A stretch of DNA of 22,445 nt from Pontiella sp. GTDB taxonomy: Bacteria > Verrucomicrobiota > Kiritimatiellia > Kiritimatiellales > Pontiellaceae. Positions 1 to 7,930 of the stretch are shown here, one piece after another (the first letter of the stretch is position 1; every line of letters begins with the position of its first letter). The notes under the pieces are model-generated. The model saw only the letters and a list, made by a program, of their open reading frames with translations, was not told where the DNA came from and did no database searches. The stretch lies in assembly GCA_029935255.1 (NCBI GenBank), contig JAOZKS010000008.1, positions 1 through 22,445 on the forward strand. Direction: 5' to 3'. The translations under genes and the position numbers were made by a program.

Positions 1-691
1 CCAGGCGTTTTAGATAAAGTTCGGGGGCGATGCGCATGAAGACATCCACGTTGAGCGCATTATAGTGCGCCTTGAATGGCTTGGCCGCCGCCCCACCCGG
101 AATCTGCTGGAGCATGGGGGTTTCGACTTCGAAATAACTGCGGGCATCGAGGAAGTTACGAATCTCGCGTATGACCTGCGTGCGTTTTTTAAAGACATCC
201 ATCACTTCCGGGTTGGAAATCAGGTCAAGCGAGCGCTGGCGGTAGCGGGTTTCAACATCGGTGAGACCGTGGAATTTTTCGGGGAGCGGCAGCAACGCTT
301 TGGAGAGCAGCGTCCAGGAAGAAACGCGCACGGTGTTCTCTTCGGTGCGGGTGATGAACAGCTCGCCTTCCACGCCGATAATATCGCCAAGGTCGAGCAG
401 CTTGAAGGCATCGAAATTATCGTCGCCGATCAGATCCTTTTTCACCATCACCTGAAATTGGGCGGAGCCGTCGGAGAGGTGCGCGAAGGCCATTTTTCCC
501 ATCTTGCGAAGCGCCACAATTCGACCACAGGCCTTGATCTGCTTATCCAGCTCAAAGTCGGCGTGCAATTCATCCAGCCGGGCGGTGCGCTCGAATGCTT
601 TCCCGAAGGCGGGAAACCCGGCGGCTTCAAGCTGATTCATATTTTCGATGCGTTGCTGGCGGTACTCGTTTCCGGAAAGTTCTTCGCTCAT
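1..691 (-). CDS. lysS: Lysyl-tRNA synthetase, class II (N-terminal 230 residues; runs off the window)
   Basis: The gene codes for the cytoplasmic enzyme that charges tRNA-Lys with lysine using ATP. The reading frame is open from an ATG at 691-689 to the left edge, so the C-terminal catalytic part is missing here. Residues about 30-130 form the OB-fold anticodon-binding domain (ELDKQIKACGRIVALRKMGK, then FAHLSDGSAQFQVMVKKD). The class II core begins with RYRQRSLDLISNPEV, followed by the typical ETPMLQQIPGGAAAKPFKAH and RIAPELYLKRL, where motif 1 and the lysine pocket start in this family. The start is supported by a Shine-Dalgarno AAGGAG at 703-698, seven nucleotides before the ATG. The gene is separated from the upstream PEGA lipoprotein gene by a terminator, so it probably has its own promoter. 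The family assignment is secure; it is lysS rather than another class IIb synthetase because of the PGGAAAxPF signature. Confidence 0.95.
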   Translation of the reverse strand, partial: MSEELSGNEYRQQRIENMNQLEAAGFPAFGKAFERTARLDELHADFELDKQIKACGRIVALRKMGKMAFAHLSDGSAQFQVMVKKDLIGDDNFDAFKLLDLGDIIGVEGELFITRTEENTVRVSSWTLLSKALLPLPEKFHGLTDVETRYRQRSLDLISNPEVMDVFKKRTQVIREIRNFLDARSYFEVETPMLQQIPGGAAAKPFKAHYNALNVDVFMRIAPELYLKRL

Positions 692-700
692 GGTTTTCTC

Positions 701-742
701 CTTGAAATTGGCCGCACAGACTAGGGATTCGGCCATTTCAAG
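701..742 (-). promoter_or_regulatory. Leader stem-loop overlapping the lysS ribosome binding site
   Basis: CTTGAAAT (701-708) pairs with ATTTCAAG (735-742), and GGCCG (710-714) pairs with CGGCC (730-734). This gives a 13-bp stem with one bulged base and a 15-nt loop. In the lysS transcript the 3' arm takes in half of the AAGGAG Shine-Dalgarno (698-703). The structure could therefore modulate lysS translation. It is not a T-box or a riboswitch class I can name; a regulatory role is inference. Confidence 0.4.
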
Positions 743-798
743 TCAATCGACATCCCCAGCGAAAGAACCTTGCAGAAGCCCCGCTTCACAAGATGTAT

Positions 799-826
799 AA
801 ATTAGCCTTGAACTCTAAAAGTTCAA
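799..826 (-). promoter_or_regulatory. Weak candidate lysS promoter with TTGAACT dyad
   Basis: On the minus strand TTGAAC (826-821) could be a -35 element and TAATTT (804-799) a poor -10 element, 16 nt apart. The -35 lies in a perfect dyad, TTGAACT (808-814) with AGTTCAA (820-826), which could be an operator or an extra hairpin after the upstream terminator. The promoter match is weak and offered only because lysS needs a start site in this 130-bp gap. Confidence 0.2.
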
Positions 827-858
827 AACAAAAAGGAGTCCCCGAGGCGGGGACTCCT
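827..858 (-). terminator. Rho-independent terminator of the PEGA lipoprotein gene
   Basis: AGGAGTCCCC (834-843) and GGGGACTCCT (849-858) form a perfect 10-bp stem with a 5-nt loop. Read on the minus strand the stem is followed by TTTTTGTTTTG, a typical U-tract. It sits 26 bp after the stop of the lipoprotein gene and insulates it from lysS. Confidence 0.9.
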
Positions 859-883
859 GTAGGAGGAGGAGATTTTGCAAAGG

Positions 884-2233
884 CTAAAAGGATGAAGGGG
901 TATTCAGTAGGGGGTCACTGATCGTGACGTTCCCGGCTGATTCATCCTTCGCCAATGCAAAAATAATGTTTTTGGCCGAATCCGGCGCAACGGTGACAAT
1001 CTTGGTTTTAAAACCTTTCAATTGGAGCTCGAAGGTGCGCTCGCTGCGTACGCGCTGCTCGAGGGGGGTTTTCCCGATGAGCTCGGCTCCGCCGGGACGG
1101 TAGACCAAGGCTCCACTCGGCTTGCTGTCGATGAGAATCGTTTTTTCGAGGGAGGCCAACGACTGCACCAGCGGAACGGTGACTTCGCGGGTGGAATCCG
1201 GTGAAAGCATAAATTGCTTGATGTCGTAGCCTGGTTTGTGGACTTCGAGGGAGGCCGCTTTTTCCACGAGGATTTCTACCGGCATTTTACCGATCAGTTC
1301 CACGCCGCCAGAACGATACAGCTCGCCACCTTCAGGATTGCTCTTAACCGTAATGTAGGGTTTGGGGTCGAGTTTAACCGTAACTTGCCGGGGGGAATCC
1401 GGGGCGATTGTAATATGCTTGCTGTAGTAACGATCCACGGAAACTTCAACATCCATGTCTTCCTTCACCAGTTGGCGAAAAGGTGTTTTGCCCAGCGTTA
1501 CGCCCCGATGCACAATGACGGCGTCTTCGGGCTCGCTATACACAATGATGATCGGTTGACGTTCAAGCTCTACAACGAAGGGGCTCTCCGTTTCAGGACC
1601 CACGGAAACTTCCAGCACATAGTATCCTTCCTTGCGAAGCTCGATTACGTTGTTCTTAACAGCCGGAACCGCGAACGGAGTCACACCTAGTCTCTGTCCA
1701 TCCTTACCGTAGATCTCCACATTCTTGGGCTTGCTCGTCACGATAACACTCGCCTCGCGCTCAAGCCGGACCACCAAGTTGCCTTCAGGATCCTCTGGAA
1801 GGGTATACGTCTGGTTTACATAACCTATTGAGCGAACGTCGAACGTACGATAGGGCTTGTCGTAGTCAATCAAGTACGGGGTTCTTCCCACTTTTTTATC
1901 CTGCCCCTCGATAAAAAGTTCGGCTCCGGAGGGTTCGCTAAGAAGCAACACTCTTTCCCGCCGTTTCAGTTCCACTTCAATCTCTTTCGGTCCAACCGTC
2001 GATAACAGCACGGTTTTGGAAAAATAGCCGTCCTTGCGAACCACCACTTCCCGTGCGTTTGCATATAGCATTACTTTCGCGGGAGTGGAGCCAGCCAGCT
2101 TATCACTGCTTTTATAATAAAGGCTGGCATCGCTCGGTATGCTCGAAACCGTCACCGGTGCGCATCCCGCCATGAAAAAGGCAGCCAGCAGACTGGTTGC
2201 GATCAGTAGATTCTTAATTGGTTTACTCTTCAT
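884..2233 (-). CDS. PEGA-repeat lipoprotein
   Basis: This is a 449-residue predicted lipoprotein. The N-terminus has basic residues, a hydrophobic stretch and the lipobox MAGC with the lipidated Cys at residue 24, so it should be anchored to a membrane facing the periplasm or outside. The rest consists of six PEGA-type repeats of about 65 residues, starting near residues 27, 95, 161, 228, 293 and 365. Each has the pattern S-x-P-x-(G/D)-A/G-x-(L/V)-(Y/F/I)...G-x-TP, for example SKPSGALVYRPGGAELIGKT. PEGA domains are small beta modules linked in other bacteria to surface or envelope binding; no enzymatic motif is present. The start is the only ATG that precedes the signal sequence; a GGGG about 11 nt upstream is a weak ribosome site. 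It is transcribed alone, divergent from ybeZ, and ends at the terminator 827-858. Confidence 0.85.
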   Translation of the reverse strand: MKSKPIKNLLIATSLLAAFFMAGCAPVTVSSIPSDASLYYKSSDKLAGSTPAKVMLYANAREVVVRKDGYFSKTVLLSTVGPKEIEVELKRRERVLLLSEPSGAELFIEGQDKKVGRTPYLIDYDKPYRTFDVRSIGYVNQTYTLPEDPEGNLVVRLEREASVIVTSKPKNVEIYGKDGQRLGVTPFAVPAVKNNVIELRKEGYYVLEVSVGPETESPFVVELERQPIIIVYSEPEDAVIVHRGVTLGKTPFRQLVKEDMDVEVSVDRYYSKHITIAPDSPRQVTVKLDPKPYITVKSNPEGGELYRSGGVELIGKMPVEILVEKAASLEVHKPGYDIKQFMLSPDSTREVTVPLVQSLASLEKTILIDSKPSGALVYRPGGAELIGKTPLEQRVRSERTFELQLKGFKTKIVTVAPDSAKNIIFALAKDESAGNVTISDPLLNTPSSF

Positions 2234-2493
2234 TACTTCGTACCCCTTAACATTGTTGTTGGACCTCGACTAACAGTCCGGAGATACTAGCACTATCCAT
2301 ACCAACCCATTTAATATATCCAAATAAAGGGTGGCGCAGCATGCGGCCGCATGCCGAATACCGACTTGACGCATTCCGTAAAATCGCATTAACTCCGCAC
2401 CATGAACTTAGGCGAACAATAGACCCCGTTACCCCAACGGCATGAAAATCGCTCTCCAAAGGGCCGCCCCGTCGTTGCCCACGCTCCCCCGCT
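2234..2493. promoter_or_regulatory. Divergent intergenic region with 16-bp palindrome and candidate ybeZ promoter
   Basis: This gap separates the divergent lipoprotein and ybeZ genes and should hold both promoters. A perfect palindrome GCATGCGGCCGCATGC lies at 2339-2354 and could be an operator. On the plus strand TTGACG (2366-2371) is followed 17 nt later by TTAACT (2389-2394), a fair -35 with a poor -10. On the minus strand I see AT-rich sequence at 2310-2328 but no convincing promoter. No RNA gene or further reading frame stands out. Confidence 0.35.
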
Positions 2494-3444
2494 ATGAATG
2501 CAAACACCATCCATTTTGATAATGCCAGTGAAGCCCGCGAAACCGGTGCGGCACTCGAAACACTGATCGAAACTATCGAGCGCGACCTTGGCCTTCAGCT
2601 TATTGTGCGCGACCTCGCCATTCGAATCGAAGGCGCGGATGAACCCGCCCAGCGAATTGCCGGATTCATTGAGGCCCTGCGCGAGGCCCGCAGCCGAACC
2701 TTGCTCGATACGCAATCCGTAAACTATGCCTACGATGCCTTCAGTCGGGGCGACGAACAGGTTTTTGCCAAACTTGCCAGCATCCGGGTGGATGTCAGCC
2801 CTCGCAAATCTGCCGTTTTCCCGAAAACACTGGGACAGCAGATCTACCTCGACGCCATGGCCAACCATGCCATCACCTTCGGCATCGGCCCCGCCGGAAC
2901 CGGAAAAACCTATCTCGCCATGGCCATGGCCGTTGCCGCCTTGCTTAAAGACGACATCAGCCGTATTATTCTCGCGCGCCCGGCCATCGAAGCCGGAGAA
3001 AGCCTAGGCTTTCTTCCCGGCGACATACAGCAGAAGGTCTCCCCCTATCTAAGGCCCCTCTACGATGCCCTGCACAATATGCTGCCCGCAGAAACCATCG
3101 AAAATCTCATCGAACGCGGCATCATCGAAGTTGCCCCCCTCGCCTATATGCGCGGACGGACGCTCAACCATGCCTTTATTATTCTCGATGAAGCACAGAA
3201 CACCACCCCGCAGCAAATGCTGATGTTCCTGACTCGCCTTGGGTTCGATTCCAAGTGTGCCATCACAGGCGACCCCACCCAGATCGACCTGCCCAACCGC
3301 AGCACATCGGGACTCATCGAAGCCCGCTCCATTCTCCGAAACATCCAAGGAATGAAATTTGTTGAACTCACCGAACGCGATGTGGTTCGCCATCCCCTCG
3401 TTCAGAAAGTCATTGAAGCCTATCAGAAAAAACGCTCTTCTTAA
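2494..3444 (+). CDS. ybeZ: PhoH-like ATPase YbeZ
   Basis: This 316-residue cytoplasmic P-loop ATPase belongs to the PhoH/YbeZ family, which works with YbeY in rRNA and ribosome metabolism. The Walker A motif GPAGTGKT is at residues 132-139 and the Walker B motif IILDEAQ has its acidic pair at 232-233. Other family hallmarks are RPAIEAGESLGFLPGD, LAYMRGRTLNHAF and TGDPTQIDLP. The N-terminal 110 residues match the usual family extension, and the length is normal. The ATG at 2494 is the only start after an in-frame TGA at 2443, but it has no clear Shine-Dalgarno, so initiation may be weak or leaderless. It is the first gene of a ybeZ-pgpH-ybeY cluster, the same order as phoH-yqfF-ybeY in many Firmicutes, and lies 21 bp before the next gene. 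Confidence 0.92.
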   Translation: MNANTIHFDNASEARETGAALETLIETIERDLGLQLIVRDLAIRIEGADEPAQRIAGFIEALREARSRTLLDTQSVNYAYDAFSRGDEQVFAKLASIRVDVSPRKSAVFPKTLGQQIYLDAMANHAITFGIGPAGTGKTYLAMAMAVAALLKDDISRIILARPAIEAGESLGFLPGDIQQKVSPYLRPLYDALHNMLPAETIENLIERGIIEVAPLAYMRGRTLNHAFIILDEAQNTTPQQMLMFLTRLGFDSKCAITGDPTQIDLPNRSTSGLIEARSILRNIQGMKFVELTERDVVRHPLVQKVIEAYQKKRSS

Positions 3445-3465
3445 TCCGCCACAACGGAGTCTCTC

Positions 3466-5763
3466 GTGAAAAAAAAACCTTTCAGGAAAAAACAAAAAGG
3501 CATGGCCGAACGGAAAACCGAGACAGAGCGGAAAACCGACCCGCCCTATAAGGCCGTTACGCTCGGTCTATTGCTCTGGCTAGTGGTCACATGGCTTTTC
3601 TTTGGCAGCGGCATCGTCAGGCATATCGATATTGCTAAAGGTCAAAGCGTACCTTCCACCATCGTCGCATCAGTCGACTTCGAGTGTGAAAATCTAACCG
3701 AAACCGCCTTGAACCGAACCAAGGCTGAAAACGCAGTTTCTCCTGTCTTCACCATCGATCCCGCTCCGGCGCAACGGGCCACCAAAGTGATTGGAAAGCT
3801 ATTCGATCGACTGCTTGAACTCACCACAACCCCTACCAACCAGCAGCAGGTCATTGAAAATTCCATGAGCGACCTCCTGCTCGGCTCTTCCGTCGATGCC
3901 GCGGAAATGATTGCTCTTTTCCCCAGCAACCAGATTGAAACCCTTAAAATTGCAATCACCACCAACCTCGTCAAGGTCATGGCGACCGGCATCCTGTCCG
4001 ATGAATACCACCGCACCCTCTTCCGCGATGCCCACGACCGCAAGGTAAGCATCAGGAATCCCGATGGCACAGCCTCCAAAACAGTTACACAAAAAGACAT
4101 CTACTCCTCCCGCCGGGCATTGCGCACCATTAGCAGCCAAATCAAAGACGAACCGCAACGCGAACTGACCGTGCGCCTACTCGGCTCATTCGTGGAAGAA
4201 AACATGGCCTACGACGAGGCAGCCACCGAGGCACTGCGCAACGAGGCCAGTGCGGCGGTCGAGCCCGTTATACACCAATACATCACCGGAACCCCCCTCG
4301 TCCGTGCGGGCGAATCCGCCACCCAGCAAACGCTGCTCCTGCTGCAATTCCACGAACAAAAAAGACAAGAAGAACAAGCCGGCTTTGAGCAGGTGCTCGA
4401 AATTGTCGGCAACGGAATCCTGCTATTGGCCGGGCTCATTGCCACCGCCATTATCCTGAGGGTTGTTGCTCCGCAAATACTGCAACGCCCAGATCAACTC
4501 CTCCTGTTAATCATCCTCTCCCTGTTCACCCTCGGGCTGGCCCGACTGCTGACCTACCTCGCCGTCCAATACTCCCTCTTCTCGCCCGCACTGCTCATGT
4601 ATCTCGTGCCGCATGCCCTCGCCATTCTTCTGGCCGCCATTCTGCTCGGCGGAAGTGCAGCCCTCTGCCTTGGCCTATGGACCAGCTTTGCCACCGCCGT
4701 ATTATTCAATCAATCCTTCACCGTCTTTGCGCTCGGCCTGCTCATCACCGTCACCGCCACCAGCACGGCACGCAATGTACACCGCCGCTCCAGCCTCTTC
4801 AAAGCCGGCCTCTGGGTCTGCGCCGTCGAGGTGCTCTTTGTTCTGGTTGCCGCCATCCTCAACCGACCGGACGCTCCAGTGCTGATCGGACAACTCATCG
4901 CCGCCATTCTCGTCGGTATGCTTTCCACCGTGATGACCCTATTGTTCATTCCCATATTCGAGAAACTCTTCAAGATCACCACCGACATCACCCTGCTCGA
5001 ACTCTCCGACATGGGCCATCCCCTGCTCCAGAAAATGGCCATCCAAGCCCCCGGCACCTACCACCACTCGCTCATGGTGGCCACGCTCGCGCAAAATGCC
5101 GCCGAAGCCATCGGAGCAAACTCCCTGCTCATCCGCGTCTGCGCCTACTACCACGACATTGGAAAAATGGCCAAGCCCGAATTCTTCACCGAAAACATTC
5201 AGCACAAAGAAAACCCGCACGACGAGCTATCGCCGCACATGAGTGCACTCGTGATTGTCTCGCACGTCAAAGAAGGCCTCACCCTCGCCAAACGCCACAA
5301 ACTGCCGCAGCCCATTCTCGATGCCATCGAGCAACACCACGGCAACGGCCTCATTTCATTCTTCTACCACAAGGCCAAGCTCCAACAAAAAAAGGACCTC
5401 GCCAGCGAAAACATCAACGACAGCGACTTCCGATACGGCGGCGCACCTGCCGTCTCGCCCGAAATGGCCATCCTCTCCCTCGCCGATGCCTCCGAAGCCG
5501 CCGCACGCTCCATCGAAAAACCCACCCCGCAAAAAATTACCAACATGATAAACGATATTTTTTCCATGAAGATCCGCGACGGACAAATGGACCATGCCAG
5601 CCTCACCATGGCCGAAATCAACATCGTCAAGCAGTCCTTCATCTTCTCACTCTCCAACATGCTTCACGGCCGCATCCCCTACCCCAAAGACCATGAAAAC
5701 AAACCTACTCAACCAACAACAAAACCATCCGATTCAGCTGAAAAATCTTCAGCGGCTAACTGA
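3466..5763 (+). CDS. pgpH: 7TM-HD membrane phosphohydrolase (PgpH/YqfF-like)
   Basis: This 765-residue inner-membrane protein has the 7TMR-HD architecture. It has a basic N-terminus, one membrane segment near residues 29-50, an extracytoplasmic domain to about 310, a bundle of membrane segments to about 505, and a cytoplasmic HD domain. The metal-binding HD residues are visible: GTYHHS (His 533-534), YYHDIGK (His563-Asp564) and EQHHG (His 624-625). In Listeria, PgpH of this family hydrolyses cyclic di-AMP; that substrate is inferred here, since no c-di-AMP synthase is in the window. The start is GTG at 3466, chosen because GGAG at 3455-3458 is well placed; the next Met is residue 13. The 3' end overlaps ybeY by 71 nt. 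Operon position between ybeZ and ybeY supports the call. Confidence 0.9.
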   Translation: MKKKPFRKKQKGMAERKTETERKTDPPYKAVTLGLLLWLVVTWLFFGSGIVRHIDIAKGQSVPSTIVASVDFECENLTETALNRTKAENAVSPVFTIDPAPAQRATKVIGKLFDRLLELTTTPTNQQQVIENSMSDLLLGSSVDAAEMIALFPSNQIETLKIAITTNLVKVMATGILSDEYHRTLFRDAHDRKVSIRNPDGTASKTVTQKDIYSSRRALRTISSQIKDEPQRELTVRLLGSFVEENMAYDEAATEALRNEASAAVEPVIHQYITGTPLVRAGESATQQTLLLLQFHEQKRQEEQAGFEQVLEIVGNGILLLAGLIATAIILRVVAPQILQRPDQLLLLIILSLFTLGLARLLTYLAVQYSLFSPALLMYLVPHALAILLAAILLGGSAALCLGLWTSFATAVLFNQSFTVFALGLLITVTATSTARNVHRRSSLFKAGLWVCAVEVLFVLVAAILNRPDAPVLIGQLIAAILVGMLSTVMTLLFIPIFEKLFKITTDITLLELSDMGHPLLQKMAIQAPGTYHHSLMVATLAQNAAEAIGANSLLIRVCAYYHDIGKMAKPEFFTENIQHKENPHDELSPHMSALVIVSHVKEGLTLAKRHKLPQPILDAIEQHHGNGLISFFYHKAKLQQKKDLASENINDSDFRYGGAPAVSPEMAILSLADASEAAARSIEKPTPQKITNMINDIFSMKIRDGQMDHASLTMAEINIVKQSFIFSLSNMLHGRIPYPKDHENKPTQPTTKPSDSAEKSSAAN

Positions 5764-6175
5764 TTGGCTGGCTCAAAAACTCGAAGCTAAAACCGCACCC
5801 TCCTCCTGGGGCGAAATCTCCATTGTGCTCGTGGACGACGAAAGCATCACCCAAACCAACCGCGAATACTTCGGGAAAAACCGCCCCACCGACGTCATCA
5901 GCTTCCGCTACGAACCCATTCCCGGCGAAGCCGATGAATTCACCGGCGACCTCCTCATCAATGTCGACCGCGCCGTGAAGGAAGGAACCGCGCGCGGCAA
6001 GCTCGACTACGAGCTCGCGCTCTACATCGCCCACGGCTTCGACCACCTCACCGGAGCCGAAGACGACACCCCCGAGAAACATAAAAAAATGCGCGCCACC
6101 GAAACCGCATGGCTCCGCGCCGCCCACGCCAAGGGCTTGCTAGCTCCATTGCTGAACCAACCCACCGAAACATAA
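5693..6175 (+). CDS. ybeY: Endoribonuclease YbeY, rRNA maturation factor, with an altered third metal ligand
   Basis: This is a 160-residue YbeY (UPF0054) homologue, a metal-dependent endoribonuclease acting in 16S rRNA 3' maturation and ribosome quality control. The core motifs FGKNRPTDVISFRYEP and TGDLLINVD are present. The usual zinc motif HGxLHLxGYDH appears here as HGFDHLTGAED: His114 and His118 are kept, but the third ligand is Asp124 instead of His. Asp can also bind zinc, so activity is not excluded. The start at 5693 was chosen because it gives the normal family length; the longer open frame back to 5594 is only a shadow of the upstream gene. No Shine-Dalgarno is evident, and the 71-nt overlap with the 7TM-HD gene suggests coupled translation. 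Confidence 0.9.
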   Translation: MKTNLLNQQQNHPIQLKNLQRLTDWLAQKLEAKTAPSSWGEISIVLVDDESITQTNREYFGKNRPTDVISFRYEPIPGEADEFTGDLLINVDRAVKEGTARGKLDYELALYIAHGFDHLTGAEDDTPEKHKKMRATETAWLRAAHAKGLLAPLLNQPTET

Positions 6176-6188
6176 AAGGATCGCCACG
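6175..6188 (+). promoter_or_regulatory. Ribosome binding site followed by an ACG codon (probable true start of the next gene)
   Basis: AAAGGA (6175-6180) overlaps the ybeY stop codon and lies 5 nt before ACG (6186-6188). From ACG the frame reads (M)KHTSIFSQGLTLVMLAL, then SINVFA, a complete signal peptide that runs without a stop into the next gene. The annotated ATG at 6228 cuts this signal peptide in half and has no ribosome site. Confidence 0.5.
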
Positions 6189-6227
6189 AAGCATACTTCC
6201 ATATTTTCACAGGGCCTTACACTGGTC

Positions 6228-7700
6228 ATGCTGGCATTGAGCATCAACGTATTTGCAGAGCCGCGCTATTCCGAATTGTGGGGCAAGCATGGCGAAAAAT
6301 GGACCGCTCAAAGCCGGTTGCCGGACTTTTCCTTTTCAGGCTACCACTTTGGGGAGGATCCCCTTCCCCGCCCGACCGTAGTCGCAAATGTTCGTGATTT
6401 CGGCGCGCGGGGCGATGGAAAACACGATGACACGAAGGCTTTTGTCCGTGCCATCGCAGAAACCGAATCAGGCACCATTCTGGTTCCCGAGGGGCGCTAT
6501 GTGATCTCCGATATCCTTTGGATCAAGAAACCCAATCTGGTTCTGCGGGGCGCTGGACCGGATAAAACGATTCTCTTCTTCCCAAAGTCGCTCGACGACG
6601 TCCGTCCCAACCCCAGCCAGACCACATCCGGTCGCCCCACCTCCAACTATTCATGGTCGGGCGGGTTTTTATGGATCAAGGGAAACTATGGGATGAAACC
6701 CATCAGCCCCATCGCTTCCGAATGCAAGCGGGGTGAAAAAAAGCTGGTGCTGGAGAAGGCTGCCGAACTGAAGGTTGGCCAGCGCGTAATGGTCGAGTTG
6801 GTCGACACCTCCGAAAAAACGCTGTTCAACCACCTCTATTCCGGCGACCCGGGCAACACTGCAAAAGTGGACAAGCCCATCCGCATCCGATTTGTCAGCC
6901 GCATCGCCGCCATGAACGGAAAGGAAATCGAGTTGGAGCGGTCCCTGCGCTTCGATCTTCGAAAAGAGTGGAAACCCCAGCTCTTGCATTTCGCCCCGAC
7001 CGTGCGTGAAACCGGGATCGAAGATCTAGCCTTTGAATTCCCCATCACCCCCTATCAAGGCCATTTTACCGAAACGGGCCGAAATGCCATTGCCATCAAC
7101 TCGGCCGCCGACTGCTGGGTGCGCAACGTGCGCATTTCCAATAGCGACAGCGGCATCTACCTCTCCGGCATGTTCTGCACCGCCGACCGTATTCTGATTG
7201 AATCCGAACGCATATCGCATCGGGGAACCACCGGACACCACGGAGTCTCGTTCGGCACAGACTGCATGTTGCAAAACTTCAACTTCAAGACCCACTTCAT
7301 CCACGACATCACATTGAGCTATCTCAATGCCGGCAACGTTTCCAAAAACGGCAAGGGCACGAACCTATCCCTCGACCACCACAAGAAAGCCAATCATGAA
7401 AACCTTTTCTGCAACCTCGATGCAGGCGAAGGAACAGATCTTTGGCGCTGTGGCGGCGGTGCGGCACTGGGAAAAAACTGCGGGGCACGGGGCACCTTCT
7501 GGTGTATTCGCTCCAAGCAGAATCTAAAATGGCCGCGTGCGGTGTTCGGCCCCGATTCAATGAACCTCGTGGGACTACAGACCGCGGAGCCGACCCTGAC
7601 GGAGCCAAGCGGAAAGTGGTTTGAACCCATCCCGCCCACACACCTCCATCCCTCCGACCTCCACGCCGCCCAACTCGCTCGGCGGTTGGAAACAAACTAG
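6228..7700 (+). CDS. Secreted pectate-lyase-superfamily right-handed beta-helix protein
   Basis: The protein has 490 residues from the first ATG, or 504 if translation starts at the ACG at 6186, which I think more likely because it restores a full signal peptide ending VFA before EPRYSE. Residues about 57-69 hold DFGARGDGKHDDT, the signature of the pectate_lyase_3 / GH28-like fold, followed by ILVPEGRYVISDILWIKKPN and VLRGAGPDKT. The middle and C-terminal parts show the Asn- and Gly-rich rungs of a right-handed parallel beta-helix (SGIYLSGMF, HGVSFGTDC). The fold suggests binding or cleavage of an acidic polysaccharide outside the cytoplasm, but the exact reaction cannot be read and catalytic residues are not certain. 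It directly follows ybeY and may be read through from it, although the function is unrelated. It is not closely similar to the tagged beta-helix paralogues on the right. Confidence 0.75.
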   Translation: MLALSINVFAEPRYSELWGKHGEKWTAQSRLPDFSFSGYHFGEDPLPRPTVVANVRDFGARGDGKHDDTKAFVRAIAETESGTILVPEGRYVISDILWIKKPNLVLRGAGPDKTILFFPKSLDDVRPNPSQTTSGRPTSNYSWSGGFLWIKGNYGMKPISPIASECKRGEKKLVLEKAAELKVGQRVMVELVDTSEKTLFNHLYSGDPGNTAKVDKPIRIRFVSRIAAMNGKEIELERSLRFDLRKEWKPQLLHFAPTVRETGIEDLAFEFPITPYQGHFTETGRNAIAINSAADCWVRNVRISNSDSGIYLSGMFCTADRILIESERISHRGTTGHHGVSFGTDCMLQNFNFKTHFIHDITLSYLNAGNVSKNGKGTNLSLDHHKKANHENLFCNLDAGEGTDLWRCGGGAALGKNCGARGTFWCIRSKQNLKWPRAVFGPDSMNLVGLQTAEPTLTEPSGKWFEPIPPTHLHPSDLHAAQLARRLETN

Positions 7701-7930
7701 TACTCAGTCAGGAATTAATTGGAAAAGGTGTCAGCGGCATTAGAGGCGGAAGAACATCAAGAACGAATAGCAAGATTCTTTGGCTGACCCCTTTTCCTTT
7801 TCCTTTTCACATGACCAACCGCACCGCCAAGAACTACACTCCCGCACAATGGAAAGCTACCCGCGCCGCCCGACAGGGGTGAGACTTCGGACGCTTACTT
7901 TCTTTTCCAGACGGTGGAAAAAGGAAAGAA
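7701..7930. repeat. Non-coding gap with an imperfect inverted repeat, possible mobile-element relic
   Basis: GGAAAAGGTGTCAGC (7721-7735) and GCTGACCCCTTTTCC (7783-7797) are inverted repeats with one mismatch, 47 bp apart. The right arm runs into three tandem CCTTTT units (7790-7807). A short open frame (7719-7787) ends ...EEHQERIARFFG-stop, and another (7811-7882, 23 residues, MTNRTAKNYTPAQW...) starts just after the repeat; neither has a ribosome site. From memory, similar GGAAAAGGTGTCAG palindromes accompany REP-type transposase genes in related genomes, so a decayed MITE or transposase end is my best guess. Confidence 0.4.

Noticed and set aside
65..724. Plus-strand open frame of 219 residues
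   Set aside because: It is antisense to lysS, whose domains are clear on the other strand; the composition is that of a shadow frame.
5594..5692. Longer ybeY start at 5594
   Set aside because: The extra 33 residues are Ser/Pro-rich and lie in another frame of the 7TM-HD gene; family length fits the start at 5693.
4677..5696. Plus-strand open frame of 339 residues, rich in His, Arg and Pro
   Set aside because: It overlaps the 7TM-HD coding frame, which has motifs and membrane segments; the biased composition is typical of an out-of-frame read.
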